Shown piece by piece: positions 42,539 through 51,012 of a DNA stretch of 64,000 nt. Each line of letters opens with the position of its first letter. The stretch's first letter is position 1. Origin of the DNA: Bog-756 sp963776225 (GTDB lineage: Bacteria > Actinomycetota > Acidimicrobiia > Acidimicrobiales > RAAP-2); the NCBI GenBank assembly GCA_963776225.1, contig CAVZLL010000001.1, positions 372,001 through 436,000 of the forward strand, given 5' to 3'. The position numbers and the translations under genes were made by a program. The notes below the pieces were generated by a model, which was given only the letters and a program-made list of their open reading frames with translations, had not been told where the DNA came from and made no database searches.

Positions 42539-42860
42539 CCGCGGCTCACCCCCGCAGTCTCTCAGCGCATGGACCTCGCGGCCCGGGGGGAACGGCCGGC
42601 CCGACTGTGCCGACCCCGCCCGGCCAGCGCGCGCAGGGAGGCCGCGGCCGCACCGGACGTCCTGCGTACCCGACCCGACCGGTCTGCTGGCACCCGTCTG
42701 GACGACCAGTCCGGCGCGGACTCCCACCGCGGGTCGTTGAACAGGTCCACCTGTCGGGTGTCCGCGAACACCTGGGAGGGGTCGGGCCACCGGGGTGCCT
42801 CCCTGGCCGTGCTCCTCGTGGTCCGTGTCGACCGCAACCTGATCACGGGTGACGAATCTA
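42539..42860. other. Stretch without a recognisable gene
   Basis: Open frames on both strands here are arginine/proline-rich shadows without ribosome sites or family motifs. The only structure seen is the hairpin at its right-hand edge (42861-42898). Confidence 0.4.
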
Positions 42861-42898
42861 CCGCCCTGCGGGGTCCGGATCGGGGACCCCCAGGGCGG
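42861..42898 (-). terminator. Large GC-rich hairpin after purU
   Basis: CCGCCCTG-C-GGGGTCC paired with its complement, 15 bp with one bulged base and an 8-base loop, 12 bases downstream of the purU stop on the minus strand. No T run follows. Most likely the purU terminator. Confidence 0.65.
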
Positions 42899-42909
42899 TC
42901 GGTCCGCGG

Positions 42910-43770
42910 TCAGGTGAACACGACCGTCTTGCGTCCCTGGACGAGGACCCGGTCGGCGAGGTGCAGCCGGACCGCCCGGGCCAGCACGACGGTCTCCAGG
43001 TCCCGCCCGAGACGCATCAGGTCGACGACGTCGTCGCGGTGGGAGACCGGGGTGACGGCCTGGTCGATGATCGGGCCCTGGTCGAGCTCGGCCGTCGCGT
43101 AGTGCGCGGTGACCCCGATGACCTTGACGCCGCGTTCGTAGGCCTGGTGGTACGGGCGACCACCGACGAATGCCGGGAGGAACGAGTGGTGGATGTTGAT
43201 GATCCTGGAGGGGAAGTGGGTGACGAACTGGGGCGTCAGCACCTGCATGTACCGGGCCAGGATCACCAGCTCCACCCCTGCCGCGTCGGCCAGGTCCAGG
43301 ATCGCCTGCTCCTGCTGGGTCCGGTTGGCGTCGGTGACCGGAAGGTGGTGGAACGCGGTCCCGAACCGCTCGGCGGCGACCGAGCAGTCCGGGTGATTGC
43401 CGGCGACGAAGGCGATCTCCATCGGCAGGTCCCCGGTGGACACCCGGACCAGCAGATCGTAGAGGCAGTGGTCCAGGTGGGAGACGAGTACCGCCGCACG
43501 GCGTCGCTCGTCGGAGAAGCGGAGGCGCCAGCTCATGCCCAGCGGCTCGGTGACCGGGAGCAGCGCGTCCAGTAGCCGGCGTCGGTCCAGGTCGAAGCCC
43601 TCGAGGCTGAACTCGATCCGCTGGAAGAAGACGGCGGCCTCGCGGTCGGTGTGCTGGTCGGCGTCGACGATGCTCCCGCCGTGGTCGGCCACGAACCCGG
43701 TGATCGCCGCCGCCAGGCCGGGCCGGTCGGGCGCAGCGATCAGGAGTCTGGCCGTCACGGGATCGGACAT
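42910..43770 (-). CDS. purU: Formyltetrahydrofolate deformylase
   Basis: 286 residues, ATG at 43770. N-terminal ACT domain ('ARLLIAAPDRPGLAAAITGFVADHGGSIVDADQHTD', residues ~6-85) followed by the formyl-transferase fold: 'EIAFVAGNHPDC', 'VILARYMQVLTPQFVTHFPSRIINIHHSFLPAFVGGRPYHQAYERGVKVIGVTAHYATAELDQGPII'. The catalytic Asn-His-Asp set is in RIINIHHSFLP and AELDQGP. Hydrolyses 10-formyl-THF to formate and THF, balancing one-carbon pools. ACT domains in PurU respond to Met/Gly. Confidence 0.95.
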   Translation of the reverse strand: MSDPVTARLLIAAPDRPGLAAAITGFVADHGGSIVDADQHTDREAAVFFQRIEFSLEGFDLDRRRLLDALLPVTEPLGMSWRLRFSDERRRAAVLVSHLDHCLYDLLVRVSTGDLPMEIAFVAGNHPDCSVAAERFGTAFHHLPVTDANRTQQEQAILDLADAAGVELVILARYMQVLTPQFVTHFPSRIINIHHSFLPAFVGGRPYHQAYERGVKVIGVTAHYATAELDQGPIIDQAVTPVSHRDDVVDLMRLGRDLETVVLARAVRLHLADRVLVQGRKTVVFT

Positions 43771-43838
43771 CCTCGAACCGTACCGCCGGATGCCGGAAAG
43801 GCCGGACTCTGGCGCGACCGGACGGTTCGGCGGGCGAC

Positions 43839-44762
43839 CTAGCGCGGGTGTCCCCGTGGATCCAGTCCTCCGTCGAAGCGCGGCGGCCGTGCCCCCGGAC
43901 CGGAGTCGAGCCGCGTCACCGGCGCGGACGGAGAAGGGGGTTCGGAGCCGGCGAGCAACACGATGCCCGCCACGGTCATCGCGAGCCCGATGACCGCCGG
44001 GGCCAGCCGGCCGCCCCCGCGTGCGAGGGACTCCCCGAAGACGGTGATGCCGAGGGCCACACTCATGAGCAGGGTCACCGCGTTGCTGGTTGCCATGGCC
44101 GGCGCGAGCACGCCGGTCTTGAGCGCGGACTGCTGCAGCACGAATCCCACCACGGCGGACCCGATCAGGACATAGGTGGTCCAGCTGGTCAGGATCGTCG
44201 CGATGCCCTGGCCGACCAGGGTCACGAACACCTTGGTCACCGCCGCCTGCAGGCCGAAGGCGACTCCTGCCGCCGAGCCGAACAGGAGCGCCCGGGTGGC
44301 GCCGGAGCGGCGCCGGCCGAGGTCGCCGAGGACGGCGACCAACGCCACGGTCACGATGCATGCCGACCACCAGGCGGCCGCGCCCGGCTGGGCGGTGCTT
44401 CCGGCGGGCGACCCTGCCGTCAGGAACAGGACGATCCCGACGACCATGGCGATGGCACCGAGCAGCACCCGCCTGGTGATCTGCTGGTCGGTGAGGCGGG
44501 CGCCGAGGGGCAGCGCGATCACCAGGCTCAGCGCGGTGAGCGACTGCACGACGACCAGCGATCCGCGATCGAGGGCGGTGGCCTGGAGGATCCAGCCGCT
44601 CGCCTGAGCCGCCGCGCCGGCCAACCAGACCGGTCGCCTCAGGATCTGGACGAGGAATCGGGGGTCGCCGGCCTCGGCCGGCGCCTCGAGCGTCCCCTTC
44701 TGCTGGAGGACGCTGCCGACGGCAAAGGCGACGGCGGCGAGGAGTGCCAGGACAGCGGCCAT
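43839..44762 (-). CDS. DMT-superfamily membrane transporter
   Basis: 307 residues, ATG. Nine to ten hydrophobic helices in the EamA-like arrangement: 'AVLALLAAVAFAVGSVLQQKGTL', 'SLVVVQSLTALSLVIALPLGARL', 'VLLGAIAMVVGIVLFLTAG', 'TSNAVTLLMSVALGITVFGES'. The early LQQKG motif is typical of actinobacterial DMT-family proteins. Substrate unknown. The Pro/Arg-rich C-terminal tail is cytoplasmic. It lies 68 bases before purU on the same strand. Confidence 0.87.
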   Translation of the reverse strand: MAAVLALLAAVAFAVGSVLQQKGTLEAPAEAGDPRFLVQILRRPVWLAGAAAQASGWILQATALDRGSLVVVQSLTALSLVIALPLGARLTDQQITRRVLLGAIAMVVGIVLFLTAGSPAGSTAQPGAAAWWSACIVTVALVAVLGDLGRRRSGATRALLFGSAAGVAFGLQAAVTKVFVTLVGQGIATILTSWTTYVLIGSAVVGFVLQQSALKTGVLAPAMATSNAVTLLMSVALGITVFGESLARGGGRLAPAVIGLAMTVAGIVLLAGSEPPSPSAPVTRLDSGPGARPPRFDGGLDPRGHPR

Positions 44763-44816
44763 CGCGCTCCAGTTAAGCCCGGATCCGGTCCGGGGGGACC
44801 GATCTCGGGTGGGGGA

Positions 44817-46673
44817 TCAGAGCAGCCCGTTGAGGTCGTCGAAGAGGCGCTCGAAACGGTCCAGGGCGCCAGGTTCGGTCTCGCCGAGTGCCGCGGGATG
44901 CTCGAGCAGGTACCGGGCGGCGGCGAGCCGGTCGACCTCGTTGGCTTCGGAACCGGGCAGGCCGTGGGTCAGCCGGACCAGTTCGCCGTGCGCCGACGCG
45001 CCGAGGACCCCCTCGATGCCGACGACCGGTGCGCCGTCCTCCGCGTAGGAGGCCGTCTCGATGATCCGGCGGCTCTGGAGGAACTCGGCGTCGGTGAGCC
45101 CGCGCACCCCCACGGCGCACGCGTCGTGTGCACCGGCCAGCACGGCCGCCTGCGGGTCGTCCCGTCCGAGCAGTGCCAGGAAGCTCGGGACCGAGGACAG
45201 CCCCCCGCAGGGTGTCACCGTCCAACGTGGATCGAGGCCCTTCCGTCCCTCGGCCCGGAGCCGCTCGGACGCCCATCCCAGGTAGAGCAGGTCGGCGGGA
45301 CCCTCGACCAACAGGGGGTGCTCGCCGATCGTCAGCGAGCGGGTCACCTCGTAGCCAAGGGCCGCCTGCAGCGGGAAGACCGTGTCCCGATCGGCGCTCA
45401 ACACGCGGTCGCCGACCTTCGTGCCGAGGACGACTCCCTCCGGAGACGTCGCGTCCTCCACGGTGCGGCACGAGGCGACGTCCCTCGCATCGATCATGAA
45501 CGGGGAATGGGTTGTGTAGATCACCTGGTACTTGGACAGGAGTTCCGCCCGGATGTAGTCGAGCAGGTCGGCCTGTGCACGCGCGTGCAGGGTGAGTCCC
45601 GGCTCGTCGAGGAGGACCACCAGGTTCTCCCCGAACTCTCGCTGGACCTCCGAGAACCAGACCAGGAACGAGAAGAACCAGATGAAGCCGGTGCTCCGCT
45701 CGTCGAGCCCGATGGTGGCCTCGTGCCGGGTGTTCTCGATCCGGGTCTGGAAGATCTTGCCGCTGTCGAAGGGCGGCACGTCGTCGGGACTGGCCTGGTC
45801 GAAGCGGAAGCGGACCTTGAGGTGCTGGTTCTGCGACCAGAACCGGAAGATCTTCCTGGAGAGGCGGTTCTCGACCGCCTCGAGCTTGCTGATCAATCCC
45901 TCCGAGGTGGCGATCCCCGCGATCTGCCCCGGGCTGGTGCCCACCATCGAGAGCAGGGCGAGGAACACCCGTGCGCCGGGGACCCGCCCGAAGTCGTCTG
46001 CCGCCTGCGCGGCGATGAGCTCGTCGAGCGCCATCCGCCCGGGGAGTCGGTCGTAGTGGGAGTAGTAGACGAACCTCGGGAGCCGGGTGGTGAGGTACTC
46101 CGAGACGGCGTGCTGCAGGCCGCCGTCGGACCACCGCTCGCGCAGGCTCTGTCGGAACGCTGCCTGTGCGGGTGTCGGATCGGGAAGCTCGTCGAGCGCC
46201 TTGAGCAGGGCGCTCGTGGTCCTCGCCACCCGGAGCGGCTCGAGGTCCGCAGCGGAGAGGTCCGACGTCTCGAGCGCCCGGTTGACCGCAGCGTTGAAGT
46301 CGAGGGGGATCGACCAGGCGAGGGTGTTGTCGTAGTCCTTGCTCACGGTGACCGGCCCCGGTTGGAGCTCCACGCCCTCACCGGCCAGTGCGGCGATGTG
46401 GTCCTTCTCCTCGTCGTCGAGCTCCCATTCGGAGAACACGGCCACATCCACGTCCGGCGTCTCCTCGTACTCGGACCAGTTCATCCGGGGGTACTCGATC
46501 TCCCGGAACTGGCTCCGCTCGGACCGAACCGAGTTGAGCCGCTCCAACGCCTCGAGGAGGGCGGTCTTGCCGCTCTCGTTCTTCCCCACCAGGCAGGTGA
46601 GGTCCTCGACCGTGAACCACTCGGAGTCGAGCACCGACTTGAAGTTGGTCACGCGGACCCGCTTGAGCTTCAC
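44817..46673 (-). CDS. OLD-family ATPase/Toprim protein
   Basis: 618 residues, ATG. N-terminal SMC-like ATPase: Walker A GKNESGKT (30-37), a signature-like segment LDERSTGF (323-330) and Walker B VVLLDEP (352-358). Then a Toprim-like domain beginning 'HPLLVEGPADLLYL' with the key Glu at 457. The expected DxD further on reads VLAGAHDAC (511-519), so the metal site may be degenerate. OLD proteins act as nucleases in phage exclusion. No UvrD-like partner (Gabija gajB type) is adjacent, so this is class-1-like. A GNAT gene diverges from it; a defence role is inferred, not shown. Confidence 0.87.
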   Translation of the reverse strand: MKLKRVRVTNFKSVLDSEWFTVEDLTCLVGKNESGKTALLEALERLNSVRSERSQFREIEYPRMNWSEYEETPDVDVAVFSEWELDDEEKDHIAALAGEGVELQPGPVTVSKDYDNTLAWSIPLDFNAAVNRALETSDLSAADLEPLRVARTTSALLKALDELPDPTPAQAAFRQSLRERWSDGGLQHAVSEYLTTRLPRFVYYSHYDRLPGRMALDELIAAQAADDFGRVPGARVFLALLSMVGTSPGQIAGIATSEGLISKLEAVENRLSRKIFRFWSQNQHLKVRFRFDQASPDDVPPFDSGKIFQTRIENTRHEATIGLDERSTGFIWFFSFLVWFSEVQREFGENLVVLLDEPGLTLHARAQADLLDYIRAELLSKYQVIYTTHSPFMIDARDVASCRTVEDATSPEGVVLGTKVGDRVLSADRDTVFPLQAALGYEVTRSLTIGEHPLLVEGPADLLYLGWASERLRAEGRKGLDPRWTVTPCGGLSSVPSFLALLGRDDPQAAVLAGAHDACAVGVRGLTDAEFLQSRRIIETASYAEDGAPVVGIEGVLGASAHGELVRLTHGLPGSEANEVDRLAAARYLLEHPAALGETEPGALDRFERLFDDLNGLL

Positions 46674-46889
46674 GAGTGGGACAGCCCTTCCGGCGGTGCG
46701 CCTCGGCGAGACGTGGGGCGCGGTTCAGTCGACGGGACGGCCATGGGACAGGTATCGGCCCGCCCGAGGGGCTCCTTGAATCCGGCTCGCTGAACCCGGA
46801 CCGTGGCCGCGCTCCCAACCCTTCTGGCAGAGTGGAGGGACGGATCGGGACCCCGACCCGATCGAGCGATGCGAGGTGAGTGCCGGTCC

Positions 46890-47654
46890 ATGGACACGTC
46901 GCCGAATCCCATCCAATTCGCGGACCTTCCCGACGTACGCACCTGTTACGGGATGGGGACGGCCGTCTGGTCCGCGCACGCCAAGCACCAGGTCGAGCCT
47001 GACTTCTGGATCGCGCTCAGCGGCACCCGGTACGTCGACTACAACCTCGCGCTCATCCACGGGGACGGCGAGGTCGCGTCGCACGTGGTCGAGGAGGTCC
47101 GCAGCGCCGGCCTTCCCTCGCTGATCATGCTGGCGGGACCGGGCCTCCGATCGGTCGGTGTGCTCCGTGACGAGGGATGGGTGTGCACCGGCGCACTGCC
47201 GTTCATGAGCAAGCACGCGGGAATCGCCGAGAGCGACCCGAACTTCCGCCGGTTGGGGCCGGGCGAGCTCGCGGCTGCCCGTGCGCTCACGGCTGCCGCC
47301 TTCGACGTGCCGGACGAGGTCGGCGCCATCGTGTATGCCGAGGAGCAGCTGAGCCGGTCGGACTTCCGGACGTGGGGCCTCTTCGAGGACGGAACACTCG
47401 TGTCGTGCGCGGCCAGCGTCTACGTGGAGAACCGGTACTCCGTCGGCTGGGCGTTGGCGACCGCACCGGAGAACCAACGGGCGGGGTACGGCCGGAGGGT
47501 GGTGCGCGCGCTGGCCTACGAACGGTCGGTCGCCGGTCCCCCGACCAGCCTGGTGATGGCGACCGACGCCAGCAAGCACCTCTACGACCAGGAGGGCTAC
47601 CTCACCCTCGAGTACTGGCAGATCTGGTCCCGCCCACGCTGGGTCCTCCCCTAG
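46890..47654 (+). CDS. GNAT-family N-acetyltransferase
   Basis: 254 residues from ATG 46890 with GAGGTGAG upstream (a GTG at 46803 is less likely). The C-terminal half carries GNAT motifs: 'LVSCAASVYVENRYSVGWALATAPENQRAGYGRRVVRALAYER' (acetyl-CoA loop QRAGYGR) and 'ATDASKHLYDQEGYLTLEYW'. The N-terminal ~120 residues are an unrecognised domain. Acceptor unknown. Divergent from the OLD gene with 216 bases between. Confidence 0.85.
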   Translation: MDTSPNPIQFADLPDVRTCYGMGTAVWSAHAKHQVEPDFWIALSGTRYVDYNLALIHGDGEVASHVVEEVRSAGLPSLIMLAGPGLRSVGVLRDEGWVCTGALPFMSKHAGIAESDPNFRRLGPGELAAARALTAAAFDVPDEVGAIVYAEEQLSRSDFRTWGLFEDGTLVSCAASVYVENRYSVGWALATAPENQRAGYGRRVVRALAYERSVAGPPTSLVMATDASKHLYDQEGYLTLEYWQIWSRPRWVLP

Positions 47655-47748
47655 TCCCTCCCGTCTGCAGGGCGGCTCCGCCGTCGGCGTTCCCGCAGCC
47701 GGCTCCCCGGCGTGGGGATACGATGGGCGGCAACACGAGGAGGTCCCG

Positions 47749-48180
47749 ATGAGCCACCTTCGACGACTCAAGAAAGAAACCCTCGGGGTTCTCGCCGGGC
47801 TGGGGGCGAACTCCGACCAGGTGGCGACGACCCTCCAGGCAGCGGACGTCAGGGGGGTTCCGAGGGACAACCGCTCGTGTGCCGTGGCGGTCTACCTGAC
47901 CTCGATCATGGGGTCGGAGCCCATGATCCACTCGGTCACCGTCGGGCACTGCTCGATGCTCATCCACCTGGTCGGTCAGGACCAACGGCCGGCGGGCCAT
48001 CTGCTGGTCCAGCTCCCCAAGCCGGTGCGCCAGTTCGTGGCCGCCTTCGATGCGTTCCGGTACCCGGCGATGACCAGGCCTCCGGCGGTCGTCAGGCCGG
48101 ACTGCCCGGTCTCGGAGGATCCGGACTGCCCGGTCCCGGAGAACGAACAGGGAGAGGGAGCAGTCGCCCTGGCGCTCTGA
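47749..48180 (+). CDS. Hypothetical 143-residue protein with PDCPV repeat tail
   Basis: ATG with a GGAGG site just upstream. Not recognised. 'SHLRRLKKETLGVLAGLGANSDQVATTLQAADVRGVPRDNRSCAVAVYLTSIMG' gives a basic helix then a short sheet with a lone Cys. The tail has a duplicated 'PDCPVxE' (encoded by two near-identical ~21-base units). No signal peptide or membrane helix. Probably a small cytoplasmic protein of the actinobacterial 'hypothetical' class. Confidence 0.7.
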   Translation: MSHLRRLKKETLGVLAGLGANSDQVATTLQAADVRGVPRDNRSCAVAVYLTSIMGSEPMIHSVTVGHCSMLIHLVGQDQRPAGHLLVQLPKPVRQFVAAFDAFRYPAMTRPPAVVRPDCPVSEDPDCPVPENEQGEGAVALAL

Positions 48181-48471
48181 GTCATGCAGGGCGGCGGCTC
48201 GGGGAGTCCTGGAGGACGGTGGCTCGGGCTGAATTGGCCACCCTGTGTGCGGACCTCACCACCGAGAGGGCCCTTGGGGTGGGGCGATGGGCGCGCCACC
48301 TATTCATCACATGTGACGATGTCCTGCACCCGGATTTCTCACTACCATGAAGCCGAGTCGGGTCAGGACCCGGCTCACCAGCAGGCTCGGACAGGACCGG
48401 GTTTCGGCGCCTCGGCGGCTCTCTGACAGACCAGCGGCGGCGACGGTCCACAGACGGAAACAGAGGTGCCA

Positions 48472-51009
48472 ATGCAGACCAGTCCCATCACCCGCGCCGG
48501 ACGTGCACGCCGTGCACCCCGCGCGTTGGCGGTCGCAGCCGCAACGGCGGTGGTCTCCGGTGTCCTGCTCACCCTGCCGCTGGCGAGCCCCGCCCGGGCC
48601 GACACGCCGGGGTTCGCGTACACCTGCTCCGGTCCCACCCTGCCGCCGACCGCGTTCCCAGCGACCATCCTCGGCACCATCCCGCAGGGAATGGCGGCTG
48701 GCACCAACTTCACGATCTCGAACCTCAAGTACGAAGTGACCATCCCGGCAAGCGTGACCACGGCCATCAACAACGCCTATGGCCCCGGCGCGAGCCTCTC
48801 GTCCTCCATGGCCACCAACATTTCCGCCGTCGGCGCGACACCGGCCAGCAACTCGGTGACGGCTACCTTCCCCAGTACGCCGGTACCCGCGAGCGGTCCG
48901 TTCGCGTACACGGGAACCGCCACGTCGCCGACTTTCACCGCGACCGGGGGCAGCATCTCGCTCTCAGCCGGCACCAGCAGCAGTGCCTACTCGATCGTGA
49001 TCAACGGAATCCCCCAACCCGACGATTCCTGCACCACCCCGAGCCCCCCGCCGGTGATCGCCTACTCGGAGCAGAACGCAGGCCGCAACGCCTACGTTGC
49101 CAACGGTTCCTCCAACTCGGTGAGCGTGATCGACACCTCGACCAACACCGTGGTCGGCTCCCCGACCGGGGTCGGCCTCTCACCGGACTACGTGGCGATC
49201 ACCCCTGACGGCACCAAGGCCTTCGTGACCAACAACGGCTCGGGCGCGAACTCGGTCTCCGAGATCGGCACGGCGACCGGCACCGTCCTCAGGACCATCA
49301 CCGTCAACAGCCCTCGCGGCATCGCGATCACCCCCAACGGATCCACCGCCTGGGTGGTGGACCAGAGCGACGACACACTGGTGCCGATCTCGGTGGCGAC
49401 CGGCATCGCCGGGCCCGGAGTACCGGACGGCGGGTCGGGTGGAGGGGCCACGGTGGCCATCTCACCGGACGGCACGACCGGCTACGTGATCGACCAGCTC
49501 GCCGGCAGCATGACCGTGATCGACCTGGTGCACGGAACGATCAGCGCAACCATCCCGACCGGCCTCTCGTTCCCCGCCGAGGTCGAGCTCTCACCGGACG
49601 GGACGAAAGGGTACGTCGACGGGAGCGTCGCCGGGCAGTTCGAGCTGCTCCCCTTCTCGACCGCCACGGACGCCCTGGGCAGCCCGATCGACGTCTGTTC
49701 GGGAGTGGACCGCTTCGCCATCTCTGCCGACGGCACGACCGCCTGGGCGGGATGCTCGGGACTGGGTGAAGTCCAGGTTGTCGACCTCGCCTCGGGGACG
49801 GCCATCGCAACGATCCCGCTCGGTCTGGGTGGCTCGGACGGCGTCGTCGGGGTCTCACTCTCGCCCGACGGGTCGACCGCCTACGCGGTCGACGGCACCG
49901 CGAACGCGGTCGTGCCGATCAACACGGCCACCCTGACTGATGGCACGCCCATCGCGGTGGGCTCCGGGCCGACCGGGATCGCCATCATGCCTGACCAGGG
50001 ACCGACCGCGGCGATCAGCAGCAACTATCCGGGGACCGGGCTGGCCGTGTCGTTCGACGCGTCCTCCTCCGTGCCGGGGACCACACCGACCACCTCGTAC
50101 AGCTGGAACTTCGGCGACGGGCACACCCAGGTGACCACGACCCCGACCGTCGTGCACACCTTCGCCGCCTACAACAGCTACACCGTCTCGGTCACCGAGA
50201 CCGACGCAGCCGGTACGTCGAACACGCAGGTGTTCGACGGCCAGACCGCGCAGCGAAACGGCGGGCCCCAAGCCGCGGCGTCGACCACCGTGATCCTCAA
50301 GACCCAACCCTGCGTCGGCACGAGCTGCACTGCGACCGTCCAAGCGCCGGCGACCCCGACCGCACCGGCGCAGGCCGTGGTGGTCCGTGCCACCGCCACC
50401 GCGACGGGTGGATCACTGAGCATCTCCGCCGCGCCCGCCCTGCTCACCTGCACGGCCGCGGGCTTCCAGAACGTGACCACCGTCGACTCCTACAGCCCGG
50501 TCGGGTTCACTCCGTCCGGAAACGTCCACGTGGTCGACGTGCTCAAGGGCGTGAAGAGCGCGAGCGGCGTGAAGGTCTGCTTCAAGAGCCACGGGGCGAC
50601 CGCTGCCCATTACCTCCCCACCTGCACGAAGTCGGCGGCTCCGTGCATCAACCTGGTCCAGGTCGTGGCAACCGGTCTCAAGGTCGGCATCACCGTGCCA
50701 CCCGGTGATCCGAAATGGCGGGTCCAGAGCGGGGCCGCAGCCCTCGAGTCGCCGACGTCCATCCCCGCATCGGTGGCGATCGGGCAGAAGGTGACCATCA
50801 CCGGCACCGGGCTGCTCGGTGCGAACGGCACCACCCGTCCGAAGGTCGGCTTCACCAGCGTCAACAAGTCGATCATCTTCGCGACGATCGCCTCGGCCAA
50901 GCCGACTGCCATCGTGGTCACGGTCCCGAAGGGCGCGGCCACCGGCCCGGTCGTGATGGTCTGGCCCACCAAGACGGACGTGACGGTCACGCCGGTCGCC
51001 GTGACCTGA
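48472..51009 (+). CDS. Secreted YVTN-propeller/PKD surface protein
   Basis: 845 residues from ATG 48472 with AGAGG upstream (a GTG two codons earlier is possible). Signal peptide 'RRAPRALAVAAATAVVSGVLLTLPLASPARADTPG'. Domains: an unrecognised N-terminal beta domain (to ~residue 190); about seven YVTN-type blades ('NAYVANGSSNSVSVIDTSTNTVVG', 'SPDGTKGYVDG', 'DGSTAYAVDGTANAVVPINT'); a PKD domain ('TSYSWNFGDGHTQVTTTPTVVHTF'); C-terminal IPT-like beta domains. The linker 'GTSNTQVFDGQT..NGGP' is shared with the 712-residue protein, so the two are paralogs. Three bases separate it from the sedolisin gene. Confidence 0.92.
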   Translation: MQTSPITRAGRARRAPRALAVAAATAVVSGVLLTLPLASPARADTPGFAYTCSGPTLPPTAFPATILGTIPQGMAAGTNFTISNLKYEVTIPASVTTAINNAYGPGASLSSSMATNISAVGATPASNSVTATFPSTPVPASGPFAYTGTATSPTFTATGGSISLSAGTSSSAYSIVINGIPQPDDSCTTPSPPPVIAYSEQNAGRNAYVANGSSNSVSVIDTSTNTVVGSPTGVGLSPDYVAITPDGTKAFVTNNGSGANSVSEIGTATGTVLRTITVNSPRGIAITPNGSTAWVVDQSDDTLVPISVATGIAGPGVPDGGSGGGATVAISPDGTTGYVIDQLAGSMTVIDLVHGTISATIPTGLSFPAEVELSPDGTKGYVDGSVAGQFELLPFSTATDALGSPIDVCSGVDRFAISADGTTAWAGCSGLGEVQVVDLASGTAIATIPLGLGGSDGVVGVSLSPDGSTAYAVDGTANAVVPINTATLTDGTPIAVGSGPTGIAIMPDQGPTAAISSNYPGTGLAVSFDASSSVPGTTPTTSYSWNFGDGHTQVTTTPTVVHTFAAYNSYTVSVTETDAAGTSNTQVFDGQTAQRNGGPQAAASTTVILKTQPCVGTSCTATVQAPATPTAPAQAVVVRATATATGGSLSISAAPALLTCTAAGFQNVTTVDSYSPVGFTPSGNVHVVDVLKGVKSASGVKVCFKSHGATAAHYLPTCTKSAAPCINLVQVVATGLKVGITVPPGDPKWRVQSGAAALESPTSIPASVAIGQKVTITGTGLLGANGTTRPKVGFTSVNKSIIFATIASAKPTAIVVTVPKGAATGPVVMVWPTKTDVTVTPVAVT

Positions 51010-51012
51010 TCC

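Noticed and set aside
42254..43102. 282-residue plus-strand frame
   Set aside because: Crosses the purU 3' end and a hairpin; low-complexity composition.
43848..46793. 981-residue plus-strand open frame
   Set aside because: Runs antisense across the DMT transporter and the OLD gene; composition typical of high-GC shadows.
48307..48316. TCACATGTGA palindrome before the propeller gene as a CRP-type site
   Set aside because: Half-sites are reversed relative to TGTGA-N6-TCACA and no regulator is near; could be chance.
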